Positions 26,589 to 34,899 are shown, numbered from the stretch's first letter. The stretch is DNA of 64,000 nt from Streptomyces sp. MJM8645 (GCF_001625365.1 NZ_LJJF01000002.1:1275501-1339500), one strand, 5' to 3'. Notes: generated by a model not told the origin, from the sequence alone. Made by a program: numbers and translations.

Positions 26589-26996
26589 TCACGGGGTGCG
26601 TCGCAGCGGGTCGGCACCAGAGGCGCCGGGCAACGCCTGTCGCAGCGCCAGCACGCTCAGGCTGAACATCAGGACGCCCAGGGGGACGTGGAACGCCGGC
26701 TTGTGCGCGACGCCGAGGACCACCTGCACCGAGGCGAGTGCGAGGAAGCACGCCGCGTACAGGATGGGGCGGGGAGACCCGCCGCCCGGCCGCCATGCCA
26801 GGATCGCGGCGAGCATGTACAACATCGACGCGCCGTACATCACGCGCGCTCCGACGCTGTGCAGCACCTCGCCGTGGGCCGAGGACAACAGCAGTCCGGC
26901 GGTGACCGCCTGGAAGAGGATCGCCAAGGTCTGCACGGCGATCGCGACGCGCAGGAACGTGATTCCGCCCGGTGCTGTCGTCGTCTGTACGGCCAT
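26589..26996 (-). CDS. four-helix membrane protein
   Basis: 135 residues with four hydrophobic helices: RVAIAVQTLAILFQAVTAG, GARVMYGASMLYMLAAILAW, ILYAACFLALASVQVVLG and VPLGVLMFSLSVLAL. A His-bearing segment SAHGEVLHSVGA lies between helices 1 and 2, and histidines recur (AHKPAFH), which may hint at haem or quinone contact, but this is speculative. It diverges from the ECF41 sigma factor gene; ECF41 factors commonly control such a neighbouring membrane or oxidoreductase gene. Confidence 0.7.
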   Translation of the reverse strand: MAVQTTTAPGGITFLRVAIAVQTLAILFQAVTAGLLLSSAHGEVLHSVGARVMYGASMLYMLAAILAWRPGGGSPRPILYAACFLALASVQVVLGVAHKPAFHVPLGVLMFSLSVLALRQALPGASGADPLRRTP

Positions 26997-27073
26997 GATG
27001 TGGTCCCGTCTCTTCTGCCTCGCGGCGGCGGATCGGTAGGGTCTCGGCAGTCCGACGACGCAGGCCCGTGAAA

Positions 27074-27098
27074 TGTGAGGTGCGGTGCCGACCTCACA
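27074..27098. promoter_or_regulatory. inverted repeat TGTGAGGT-N9-ACCTCACA between divergent genes
   Basis: Perfect 8-bp arms at 27074-27081 and 27091-27098, in the 168-bp gap between the membrane protein gene and the sigma factor gene. It may be two facing -35 elements for ECF-dependent divergent promoters or an operator. Confidence 0.5.
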
Positions 27099-27164
27099 GT
27101 CCGGCGCCGGGTTTCGTCGAAGGGGCGAGAGCAGAAGCGGACGACGAAGAACCAGGGAGCGACC

Positions 27165-28154
27165 ATGAGCACCCCATCCGAGTCAGCGCACGACCGGTCC
27201 GAGCCGGACCTGAGCACGATCGTCGGCGAGCGGCGCCAGCTCATCAATCTCGCCTACCGGCTCCTCGGTTCGCTGTCCGAGGCCGAGGACGCCGTACAGG
27301 AGACCTACACCCGCTGGTACGCGATGTCGCGGGAGCAGCAGGTGGCCGTCGCGTCACCCGGCGCATGGCTGACGACGGTGGCCAGTCGCGTCTGCCTGGA
27401 CGTGCTCGGCTCGGCGCGGGTCCGGCGCGAGCGCTACGTCGGTGCCTGGATACCCGAACCGCTGCCCGACCCTTCGGAGTGGATCGGCGGGCTGGCGGGC
27501 ACCGGCAGGTCCGAGCCGGCCGACCCCGCCGATCGGATCACCTTGGACGAGTCGGTGAGCATGGCCTTCCTCGTCGTACTGGAGTCGATGACGCCGGCCG
27601 AACGCGTCGCGTTCGTCCTGCACGACGTCTTCCGCTACCCCTTCGCCGAGGTCGCCGAGATCGTCGACCGGACGCCCGCGGCGTGCCGGCAGCTGGCATC
27701 CTCGGGCCGTCGCCGCATCCGCGCCGCACGGCCTCCGGCAGCTCCACCGGCTCTACCGGCTCCGGCGGCCGTGCAGGCTTCACCGGCCGCCCAGGCCGTT
27801 CTGGTACGGCACTTCAAGGACGCCTGGGAGTCCAAGGACATCGAGGCCCTCATCGCCCTCCTCGACCCCGACGCCACGATGACCGCCGACGGCGGCGGCC
27901 TGGTCGGCGCTGTCCTGCGCCCGCTCGAAGGCGGCAGGAGCATCGCCCAGTACCTGATCCACATCGCCGGCAAAGCCCCCGGCCTGACGCTCCTGGAACG
28001 GACGGTCAACGGCCGCCCCGGCCTGGTCGCCCAGCACTCCGGCGTCACCGTGACCGTCGCCGCGTTCGAGACCAGCGGCGATCACGTCACCCGCGTCTGG
28101 GCCGTCCGCAACCCGGAAAAGCTCCGCGCATGGACCGGGAACGAACAGACCTGA
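27165..28154 (+). CDS. sigJ: ECF41-type sigma factor with C-terminal SnoaL-like domain
   Basis: 329 residues from ATG 27165, preceded by AGGGAG. Sigma region 2 contains LINLAYRLLGSLSEAEDAVQETYTRW; the linker holds YVGAWIPEPL, the WLPEP hallmark of ECF41; region 4 contains MTPAERVAFVLHDVFRYPFAEVAEIV. The C-terminal 120 residues form a SnoaL_2 domain ending in RNPEKL, matching the second ECF41 hallmark NPDKL. These factors are controlled by their own C-terminal domain rather than by an anti-sigma factor. The divergent four-helix membrane protein is the likely target. The symbol reflects similarity to SigJ-type factors only. Confidence 0.88.
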   Translation: MSTPSESAHDRSEPDLSTIVGERRQLINLAYRLLGSLSEAEDAVQETYTRWYAMSREQQVAVASPGAWLTTVASRVCLDVLGSARVRRERYVGAWIPEPLPDPSEWIGGLAGTGRSEPADPADRITLDESVSMAFLVVLESMTPAERVAFVLHDVFRYPFAEVAEIVDRTPAACRQLASSGRRRIRAARPPAAPPALPAPAAVQASPAAQAVLVRHFKDAWESKDIEALIALLDPDATMTADGGGLVGAVLRPLEGGRSIAQYLIHIAGKAPGLTLLERTVNGRPGLVAQHSGVTVTVAAFETSGDHVTRVWAVRNPEKLRAWTGNEQT

Positions 28155-28322
28155 CCCGACACACCGCGGCAGGGCACCTCAGTCGACGCAGCGTCAAATC
28201 ACCTTCCCCACGCGAACTTTCGGGCGGCCGGAACCGCTCTCCGTCACCACCCGAGTCCGCAACGAGGCCTCCTCCGGGAGCACCGGGGTGGGCTATGGTC
28301 GGTCCCATGCTGACGGAGTGGG

Positions 28323-28470
28323 CCTGGATAGCAGCCAAGCTGTTGACATCCTCCCTGCCCTAAAGGACGGGGATTCCTAGCTCACTTCGCCTGGCCGTCA
28401 GCGACGGGCAGGGCTTACAAGATCAGCACTAGCCGGGTCGAGACCAGCCCGGACGAGCATCACCCGGGCG
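28323..28470 (-). ncRNA. candidate reRNA (omega RNA) of the tnpB element
   Basis: By analogy with characterised elements the guide RNA overlaps the 3' end of tnpB, ends at the right end of the element (28343) and continues into flanking DNA as guide. The right-end hairpin is present. The guide would begin CAGCTTGGCTGCTATCC (minus strand from 28342 downward). The 5' limit given here is approximate. Confidence 0.45.
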
Positions 28471-29747
28471 GAGTTCTTGTCCCTGGGAGAGGAGACTCCG
28501 CACGCGGTGCACGTATACGTTCTCTCGGAAAGCGGAAGACGGTGCTTGGCTCTCGCACCGCAGTGCGCGCAGTCCATGGTGGTGTGCGCGGGGTCGACCA
28601 GGTGCACGGACCTGCCGTGCTTGCGGCCCATCTCGATCAGGGCGCGCTTGGTCGCCCCGATCGCGGCGTCGGCGGCCTTCCCGGCCATGGTGGTCCTGGC
28701 GAGGAACTTCGGCCGGAAGTCCTCGACGGCTATCGCGTCGTGGTCGCGGACGACCTGCTTGGCCCACTTGCGGCCGGTGTCCTGCCGCTGCCGGGCCACC
28801 TTCCTGGAGACCTTCGCGGCCTGCCGCCGGGCCTCGCGGTAGCCCTTCGTCTGCGCCTTCCCCTTCGGGGCCCGGCGGCGCGCCATCTGCCGCTGGTACT
28901 TCGCCAGACGCTGGGCGGCCGTCCTGCCGTGCTCCGCGTGCGGGAGGTCATGCGCGTCGGACGTGGTGGTGGCGGTCTCCCTCACGCCCCAGTCGATCCC
29001 GATGACCGCACCGGTCTGCGGCAGCGGCCGGACCTCGGCGGCCACGACGAACGAGGCGTACCAGTGCCCGACCGCGTCCTGGTACACGCGCACACTCGAC
29101 GGGACACACGGCAGGTCACGCGACCACACCACCGTCAGCACGATGCCGCCCGCGAGGTGCAGCCGGCCCTCCTTGAGCCGGAACCCGCGCTGCGTGTAGT
29201 TCAGCGACGGCCGGGAGTCCTTGAGTCTCTTGTGCCGGGGCATCCCGGCGCGCTGCTTGACCGGCAGCTTCGCCTTGACGTCCTTGAGCGCCTTGGCACG
29301 GGACCTGGCGAAGTCGCGGATGGTCTGCTGCTGCGGAACGGACGCGCCCTCGCGCAGCCAGCTCATCGACTGCCGCGCCCCGGTCAGCATCTTGTCGAGC
29401 TGTGCGGGGCCGCACGTGGTCTTCTCCGCGGCGGTCGCCTTGTTGTGCTTGTGGACCTTGCGGGACATCGCCACGGATTCGTTCCACACCCAGCGGCACT
29501 TCCCCCACTCCGCTTCGAGCAGTGCGAGGGCGGTGGCCGACACACGGAGCCGGTAGGCGTACCGGGCGTACCCGGCCTCACCGGCCGTCGCTGTCGTCAT
29601 CATGAGCCGCAACCTAACAGCCCCCACCGACAACAGCAGAAAGCACAGGTCAGAACAGATGCGCAGAGAACTCCGCCGCTTCACGGCTCCGGGCCGAGGA
29701 CCCATTCCTCCCCGGCCTGAAGGCCGGAGCCTCCTGGGAGAAATCAG
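28343..29747 (-). mobile_element. IS200/IS605-group element of the tnpB-only (IS1341-like) type, 1405 bp
   Basis: The boundaries come from restoring the host reading frame: AAG CTG | GTG ACG. On the minus strand the left end follows GTCAC in the host sequence and the right end closes with GTCAA, comparable to the TTAC/TCAA cleavage sites of IS608. Subterminal hairpins are CCGGCC-TGAA-GGCCGG (29712-29727) at the left end and CCCTGCCC-taaa-GGACGGGG (28353-28372) at the right end. There is no target duplication and no tnpA, so movement needs a TnpA elsewhere. Confidence 0.85.
28398..29603 (-). CDS. tnpB: TnpB RNA-guided endonuclease
   Basis: 401 residues from ATG 29603 (second ATG three bases later). 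The RuvC triad is intact: Asp204 in GIDWG, Glu294 in VEDF and Asp375 in PRDKNSA. The zinc ribbon between motifs II and III has Cys345, Cys348, Cys365 and Cys368 (CAHC...CTAC). The N-terminal WED/REC-like part begins YAYRLRVSATALALLEAEW and includes WVWNESV. The active site is complete, so the protein is probably functional as a reRNA-guided nuclease cutting empty target sites, as established for ISDra2 TnpB. Confidence 0.92.
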   Translation of the reverse strand: MMTTATAGEAGYARYAYRLRVSATALALLEAEWGKCRWVWNESVAMSRKVHKHNKATAAEKTTCGPAQLDKMLTGARQSMSWLREGASVPQQQTIRDFARSRAKALKDVKAKLPVKQRAGMPRHKRLKDSRPSLNYTQRGFRLKEGRLHLAGGIVLTVVWSRDLPCVPSSVRVYQDAVGHWYASFVVAAEVRPLPQTGAVIGIDWGVRETATTTSDAHDLPHAEHGRTAAQRLAKYQRQMARRRAPKGKAQTKGYREARRQAAKVSRKVARQRQDTGRKWAKQVVRDHDAIAVEDFRPKFLARTTMAGKAADAAIGATKRALIEMGRKHGRSVHLVDPAHTTMDCAHCGARAKHRLPLSERTYTCTACGVSSPRDKNSARVMLVRAGLDPASADLVSPARR

Positions 29748-30459
29748 GTGACGGCTCCCGAGACGAAGATCAAGGTCGTCGACTACGGACACCGGCCGTT
29801 CGGAAAGTACGCCGAGGCACGTCGCAACCTCCTGGAGCGCCTTGAGGATGAGAAGTCCTGCCAGGACTTCAAGGACGCCGCGCGCCTCCTGCGGGCGAAC
29901 CGGAAGGCGACCAGTGTGGTGCACAGCCCGCTCATCTGGCTGATCCACGATCTCCCCGCAGGGGAAGACAGCAAGAGAGCGAGCTACCAGCTCATCAAGA
30001 GGCTTGAACCGAGCCTGACCGAGCAACTCCTGCCCGCCTGGCGACCTCACAGGTCAGCCAGCACGCCCGCCTGGGCGTTGCTCTGCGGGTGCTCAGCGTC
30101 GAAGAGGTCTGCGTTCTGCTGCGCTGCAAGCCGCAGAAGGCGAGAGCCCATACGGAGATCTGGCTGTCCGGGCGACTCCAGATGCGCACCCAGCACGTTG
30201 CCCGCCGCGCGGTGTGCCGCAGCCACCGGGACGCCTCCTGCACCGCCTGCCGCGGCGGTGCCCAGTGGGAGTGGGAAGAGCCGTTCCTGGCGAGCGACCT
30301 CGTACAGCACCTGCTGTCGTACCGCATGAGGTGTTATCTCCCGTACGACAGGACGCCCGTGCCGCCCGGGACGTACGAAGCCGGACTGTGAGCGGCACCG
30401 TTCGGACGGCCGAAGAAGCCCACGCCTCCCTCCCGCAGGCACCGGCGGGGGAAGCCGAT

Positions 30460-30498
30460 CCGGTGCCCGCCCCGTGCGAACGACGGGGCGGGCACCGG
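30460..30498. terminator. bidirectional terminator downstream of parB
   Basis: CCGGTGCCCGCCCCGT (30460-30475) and ACGGGGCGGGCACCGG (30483-30498) form a perfect 16-bp stem with a 7-base loop, 9 bp past the parB stop codon. Confidence 0.8.
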
Positions 30499-30506
30499 AG
30501 GACGCG

Positions 30507-31793
30507 TCAGCTGTTGGTCGTCAGCAGACGGTTGGCCAGGGCGTCGGCGAGGCGGTAGGCCTCGTCGGCCGAGAGGGTGCGGCAGATGGCGTCGGCGAGT
30601 TCCTCGACGTCGTGCCAGTCGACATCACCGAGTTCCGCGGACGACGTGGCCGACGACTGCTCGGCCGGGGAGGCCTCGGCTCGCTGTTCCGGCATCGGGA
30701 GAGGCTCGGAATTTTCCGCGGAAAATCGCTCGGCGCTCGGAGCGGACTCCGTGCTCGAAGCAGACTCGGTGCCCGGAGCCGAAGCAGAGCTCTCACCCGC
30801 GCCGGAACTGGCGGGCTTCGACCGGGTAGCCGAGGCCGACGGTTCCGCCGGCGACGGATCCGCCGGCGACGGCGTGACCGTGGCCGTGGACGCAGCCGCA
30901 GTCACAGCCGCGGTCGCGGTCGCGCTCTCCGCAGGCCCACTCGCGGATGCGACGGGTCGCTGCGGCGCGGGCTGAGGAGTCGCCGCGACGGCGTCGGCCT
31001 GAGCCGCCGCCGCCCGGGCTCCCAGCTTCGCCGCCCGCTTCGCCGCGACGGCGTCGGCGTCGGCCTGGAGCAGCTGCTCCAGCTGCTCCGTCTGCTCGGC
31101 CAGGGACATCGCCTCGATGCCCTTGACCGATCCCAGACGGCGGGCGACGTTGATGGAGACGCCCTCCTCGCCCCGCGCCTTGGCCCGCACCTGCCGCTGC
31201 AGCTCGGGGTGGAGCTTCAGCAGGTTCTTGCGGTGCGAGATCCAGCTCTGGGACCAGCCCTCCGCCTCGGCGGCCTCCTTGGCGGTGGCGTACTGCGCCA
31301 CGATGAGCAGGACCGCGTTGGCCTCCTCGATCGGGTCGAAGTCCTTGCGCGCCATGTTCTCGTCGAGCGCCGCGCGCAGCAGGGTCGCCTTGGAGTCCGC
31401 CACCGAGTCGTCGACGACGACGAGCAGCTGCTCGCGCCCGTACAGCGCGGCAGCGGCCCGGCGCCGGTTGCCGTTGACGATGACCACGTCCTGCGGGCCC
31501 GCAGCGAGCAGGCCCTCGTCCTCCGGCCAGAGCCGGAGGTACGCGTCCGGGGTGACGGCGAGGCAGCTCTGCAGCTGGCGGTCCTTGATGCTTGCCAGGT
31601 CCGACAGGTCACCCAGGTCGTCGCGCGGGTTGCGCGGGTTGGGGAGGCAGTTGGCGGTGGGAACCCACCGGGCCGGAGAGTCCGGCCCCGTGGGGACCCA
31701 CCGGGCCGGAGTCTCCTGGTTGCTGACCACCCCGGGGGCGTCGACGACCGGGTCGGCCGCCATCGAGGCGAAGGAAACACGACGGCCGGCCAT
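30507..31793 (-). CDS. parB: ParB-like partition protein
   Basis: 428 residues. The N-terminal ParB/Srx domain includes NPRNPR (52-57) and the CTP-binding box GNRRRAAA (108-115); a helix-turn-helix follows at about 167-195 (AKEAAEAEGWSQSWISHRKNLL). Residues 20-50 contain a small duplication (ARWVPT twice). The long region 250-380 is low complexity (Ala, Ser, Pro, Thr, Glu), and a C-terminal helical domain (DVDWHDVEELADAICRTL) probably dimerises. One copy of the palindrome ATTTTCCGCGGAAAAT lies in its own codons 356-361. The start codon overlaps the parA stop by one base. Confidence 0.88.
   Translation of the reverse strand: MAGRRVSFASMAADPVVDAPGVVSNQETPARWVPTGPDSPARWVPTANCLPNPRNPRDDLGDLSDLASIKDRQLQSCLAVTPDAYLRLWPEDEGLLAAGPQDVVIVNGNRRRAAAALYGREQLLVVVDDSVADSKATLLRAALDENMARKDFDPIEEANAVLLIVAQYATAKEAAEAEGWSQSWISHRKNLLKLHPELQRQVRAKARGEEGVSINVARRLGSVKGIEAMSLAEQTEQLEQLLQADADAVAAKRAAKLGARAAAAQADAVAATPQPAPQRPVASASGPAESATATAAVTAAASTATVTPSPADPSPAEPSASATRSKPASSGAGESSASAPGTESASSTESAPSAERFSAENSEPLPMPEQRAEASPAEQSSATSSAELGDVDWHDVEELADAICRTLSADEAYRLADALANRLLTTNS
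30711..30726. promoter_or_regulatory. palindrome ATTTTCCGCGGAAAAT inside parB (candidate parS site 1)
   Basis: A perfect 16-bp palindrome identical to the copies at 41461 and 44867 and one base away from nine others. The encoded residues (RFSAENS) lie in the low-complexity linker of ParB, so the protein can tolerate the site. Confidence 0.7.
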
Positions 31794-32452
31794 CAGCGAC
31801 CCCCGTATCCGAGCTCGAGGGACAGCCGGAAGAAGTCCTCGCGGGCCCGGTAGGCGGTGCCGCTCTCCTTGTACTGGGTGACGACCGTTCCCTCGGCCAC
31901 CGCCCGGGAGTGGATCTTGTAACGCCGCAGGACCGTCTTGGCCCGCGGCCACCCCTTCGCGGCGATGTACGCCTCGGTGTCCTCCAGGTCGGCGCGGCCG
32001 TCCCGGGGGTCCCAGTTGTTGATGACGACCCGGAAGGGGATGTCCATCGGCTCGATGACCTTCTGGATCGTCCGCGCCGTCGGGTCGAAGCACAACGGCT
32101 CGGTGATCATCGGGACCAGGACGTCATCCGCTATCTCCAGAGCACTGCGCAGGATCTCCTCATCGGCCAGGGTGCCCGGCGTGTCGATGAAGATGTGCTC
32201 GTACTCGTCCTTCTCGCCGAGGACGTCGAAGGTGCACGCCGCGAGGTTCACCGTGGTCGTGGTCTTGCCGACGCCGCCCTTCTGGTTGGCGATGACGTGG
32301 ACCTTGGCACCGGTGTTCTTGAGGTGGAGCAGCTGATCGGCCTGGTCGTGCGCCGCCATGAAATCGAAGGGCAGGTTGTCCCCCACCCGCTCCGCCCAGA
32401 CGACGGCCGATCCCTGAGGGTCAGTGGACACGACAAGTACAGATGGCTTCAT
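31793..32452 (-). CDS. parA: ParA-like ATPase with permuted N-terminal motifs
   Basis: 219 residues from ATG 32452. The motif order is unusual: the A' strand VLVVSTDPQGS comes first (residues 5-15), the P-loop VHVIANQKGGVGKTTTT follows at about 51-67, and Walker B HIFIDTPGTL at 86-95. In known ParA proteins the P-loop is at the very N-terminus and the DPQ segment follows it. The rest (ADDVLVPMITEPLCFDPTA, FRVVINNWDPR) is ordinary ParA. All key residues remain (Lys in the P-loop, Asp of A', Asp of B). The start has GGAGAG upstream; parB follows in an operon. Confidence 0.85.
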   Translation of the reverse strand: MKPSVLVVSTDPQGSAVVWAERVGDNLPFDFMAAHDQADQLLHLKNTGAKVHVIANQKGGVGKTTTTVNLAACTFDVLGEKDEYEHIFIDTPGTLADEEILRSALEIADDVLVPMITEPLCFDPTARTIQKVIEPMDIPFRVVINNWDPRDGRADLEDTEAYIAAKGWPRAKTVLRRYKIHSRAVAEGTVVTQYKESGTAYRAREDFFRLSLELGYGGR

Positions 32453-32534
32453 GATGTTCCGTTCTCTCCGTGGGCTTCCCGGGCCGCTTGCCCGGTACTG
32501 CGGATGCCCGCCGATCAAAGCCGGTGACGGCGGA

Positions 32535-32566
32535 CTGGAACAGCATTCCAGATGATCAGGCCTGAT
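32535..32566. promoter_or_regulatory. two palindromes upstream of parA (candidate autoregulatory operator)
   Basis: CTGGAA-cagca-TTCCAG (32535-32551) and ATCAGGCCTGAT (32555-32566) lie 83-114 bp upstream of the parA start. Partition operons are commonly repressed by their own ParA or ParB. The remaining 32567-32930 stretch holds no recognisable gene. Confidence 0.5.
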
Positions 32567-32930
32567 GCCGACACGACCCGCGTGTCATGAAGCACAATGT
32601 CCGTTTCTCTGAGCCCCTGATTTCCGAGAACCCCCGGATATCCCCGACGACCCGGCCCCGAATCCCGCCATCGCGAGAGGGCATGACGCACGGGCAGCGG
32701 CATAGGGACGGCACCGCTACCGGGACGCATTCGCCTTCACCGGCCGCCCCGAACAGCCGTGCGCCCACACGCAGCCCTGGTGCATGGAACACCTCCCTGC
32801 CGTTTCCTGACAGTTCAACAGATCACCGCAGTTCGCTATATCCGGCGGTGTGAGCCCTGATCAAGAAACGGCAAAGGCATCACTGCTCCGCGCAGGCCAG
32901 AAAGAAGCCTCTCCCCCGCCAGCACGGGGG

Positions 32931-33929
32931 TCAGTCACAGGCCGGGGTGGTGGGGCCGACGCGTGCCGTGGGGGCGTCCTCTGCGCCCTCCCCGTCCCGG
33001 TACGGGGCCAGGAACGCGGTCAGGGCGGCCAGCATCGCCTGTGGGGCCTCCTCGGCCGGATAGTGGCCGCAGTCGGGGAGGACGAGGCCCTGCACGTCGT
33101 CGGCGGCGAGCTCCATCGTCTCGCCGACGGAGGCGCCGAGGTTCTCCGCTCCTCCGATCGCCAGGACGGGCAGGGTCAGCCGTCGAGTCCTGCGCTCCTG
33201 GTTCTGAGCGATGGTCGTGTCGAGTGCGCGGTAGAACTCGAAGCTGGCCCGCAGGGCTTCCGGGTCGGCGGCGAGGGTGTCGACGTAGTGCTGGACGGCG
33301 TAGTCGGGCAGTGCCTTCGCGGACTTCGTGGCGAACTGGTGGCCGAAGTAGAGGTGTTCGCGCCCGCTGACCAACTTTTCGTTGACGTCGGCGAGGCGGT
33401 TGAAGGCGAAGTGCCAGAGGCGGTCGTTGACTTCCCGGCTGCCGAGGAGGGGCGGTGCGGGGGACAACCCCGGGATCGCGGCCTCGGCGACGGCCAGGCG
33501 GTCGAGCCGGTCGGGGTGGTCGGCAGCCAGGGCGTAACCGGTCCACATCCCGACGTCGTGGCCGACCAGGGCGAACCGCCGGTGCCCGAGCGCATCCATC
33601 AGCACCACCAGGTCGCGGGCGAGCGTGCCGGTGTCGTACCCGCCCAGGGGTTTGTCGGACAGTCCGACGCCGCGCGGGTCGACCGCGACGACCTGGAAGT
33701 CCTGTGCCAGCGCCGGCATCAGGAGGCGCCAGGCGTACCACGTCTGGGGCCAGCCGGCGACTAGCAGCAGCGCAGGCCCTTCGCCGCCGGTGACGGCGTG
33801 CAGGCGCAGTTCGCCGGTGTCGACGTAGCGGCTGGTGAAGGTGTCGGTGAAGCCGGCCGGGAGGTTCGGCACCCGGGAGACGGAACCGCGGCCTTCGGGC
33901 GTGGGCGGGCGGGTCGGCGACAGACTCAT
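32931..33929 (-). CDS. alpha/beta-hydrolase (epoxide hydrolase-like)
   Basis: 332 residues. Oxyanion region LLVAGWPQTWYAWRLLMPAL, strand DPRGVGLSDKP, elbow LVGHDVGMWTGYALA (Asp nucleophile), and C-terminal DCGHYPAEEAPQ with the catalytic His. The first 28 residues are a Pro/Arg-rich leader and the last 25 a low-complexity tail. ATG 33929 is preferred since AAGG sits seven bases upstream. It diverges from a TetR gene; the intervening 226 bp contains two matched operators, so it is very likely the repressed target. Confidence 0.87.
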   Translation of the reverse strand: MSLSPTRPPTPEGRGSVSRVPNLPAGFTDTFTSRYVDTGELRLHAVTGGEGPALLLVAGWPQTWYAWRLLMPALAQDFQVVAVDPRGVGLSDKPLGGYDTGTLARDLVVLMDALGHRRFALVGHDVGMWTGYALAADHPDRLDRLAVAEAAIPGLSPAPPLLGSREVNDRLWHFAFNRLADVNEKLVSGREHLYFGHQFATKSAKALPDYAVQHYVDTLAADPEALRASFEFYRALDTTIAQNQERRTRRLTLPVLAIGGAENLGASVGETMELAADDVQGLVLPDCGHYPAEEAPQAMLAALTAFLAPYRDGEGAEDAPTARVGPTTPACD

Positions 33930-34053
33930 GATCATCCTTCGGAGGCACAGGGTTGACGGGTTCGCCGAGACGGCGGGAACCGCCCGGTTCGACTGGCGGC
34001 CGGCCGCCGGCAGGCCTTCGGGTCCGGGAACCGCCTGCCTGCACGCTAGCCAT

Positions 34054-34095
34054 CTTGGACTGATCAGTCAAAGATGAACTGACCGATCGGTCCAA
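34054..34095. promoter_or_regulatory. tandem TetR-type operators
   Basis: Two 12-bp palindromes GACTGATCAGTC (34057-34068) and GACCGATCGGTC (34080-34091) have centres 23 bp apart, about two helical turns. Each extends into TTGG/CCAA-like flanks, and CATCTTGG and CCAAGATG border the block symmetrically. They lie between the hydrolase and tetR genes. Confidence 0.75.
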
Positions 34096-34155
34096 GATGC
34101 GGGTAGGCTCGCCACAGAGACGTGGGACAGCAGAGAAGCAGGAGAGGTGCACGCC

Positions 34156-34767
34156 GTGTCCGGCCGGAAGCAGTTCGATATCAGCGCGGCACTGGACCAG
34201 GCCATGCAGGTGTTCTGGCAGCGCGGGTACGCCGACGCCTCACTCGATGCCCTCGGTTCGGCCACCGGCCTGGGCCGCGGCTCCCTCTACGGCGCCTTCG
34301 GCAACAAGGACGCCCTCTTCGGCCAGTGCCTCGACCGCTACGCGTCCATCTACGGCACGCAGTACGAGCAGGCGCTCGCGGCGCACCCCGGTGATCCGGT
34401 GCGCGCGGTCGAGGCGTTCTTCGGCGTCGTCCTGGACCGCATCGCTGACCCGTCGGTCCCCGCCGGGTGCCTCATCGCCCAGTCCGCCGCACAGTCGTCG
34501 ACGCTGAAGGAGGAGAACAACGCGCAGGTGCGCCGTCTGCTCGACGCGCAGCGCCAACGGGTGCGCACAGCACTGGCGGACTCCTCGGCCGACCCCCGGA
34601 CGCTCGACGAACTCGCCGTATTCGTCGTCGCCGTCACCCAGTCGCTGGCCGTACTGAGCCGGGCAGGCACCCCCGACGCCGAACTGCGCTCCGTGGCCCG
34701 GCTCGCCTGCACGACGGTGGCCGACACCCTCGCCCGGTCGGCGCCCGAGGACCTCGCCCGCGGCTGA
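34156..34767 (+). CDS. TetR-family transcriptional regulator
   Basis: 203 residues from GTG 34156, with GGAGAGG seven to eight bases upstream (GTG 34147 would place that site inside the gene). The N-terminal DNA-binding domain is FDISAALDQAMQVFWQRGYADASLDALGSATGLGRGSLYGAFGNKDALF, typical of the family (quoted in pieces: FWQRGY, GRGSLYGAFGNKDALF). The ligand domain has AGCLIAQSAAQS and a helical end. Probably represses both itself and the divergent alpha/beta-hydrolase through the tandem operators; the inducer may be a hydrolase substrate. Confidence 0.9.
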   Translation: MSGRKQFDISAALDQAMQVFWQRGYADASLDALGSATGLGRGSLYGAFGNKDALFGQCLDRYASIYGTQYEQALAAHPGDPVRAVEAFFGVVLDRIADPSVPAGCLIAQSAAQSSTLKEENNAQVRRLLDAQRQRVRTALADSSADPRTLDELAVFVVAVTQSLAVLSRAGTPDAELRSVARLACTTVADTLARSAPEDLARG

Positions 34768-34899
34768 CCAGCGCGCAGGACGAATGCAACACCCCCCACC
34801 ATCGACTTCCCGACGCTACGACGGCCCGGTCACGGGCCCGGCCGCGCGGCAAACACGGCGTCGAACTGACCGAGCTCTACCGGGCATTGGAGAAGCACC

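Larger units (their letters stand above)
28307..30391 (+). pseudogene. gene of unknown function interrupted by an IS and frameshifted
   Basis: The start ATG 28307 begins MLTEWAWIAAKL, which stops being sensible at 28342, where a tnpB element begins. After the element the frame resumes exactly in phase at 29748 with VTAPETKIKVVDYGHRPFG. Near 30030 a single-base deletion (CTC CT-GCC CGC) shifts the frame; the remaining coding sequence continues as LATSQVSQHARLGVALRVL to a stop at 30389-30391. The C-terminal part has RAVCRSHRDASCTAC, a possible zinc knuckle. The protein would be about 225 residues. Family not recognised. Confidence 0.75.
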
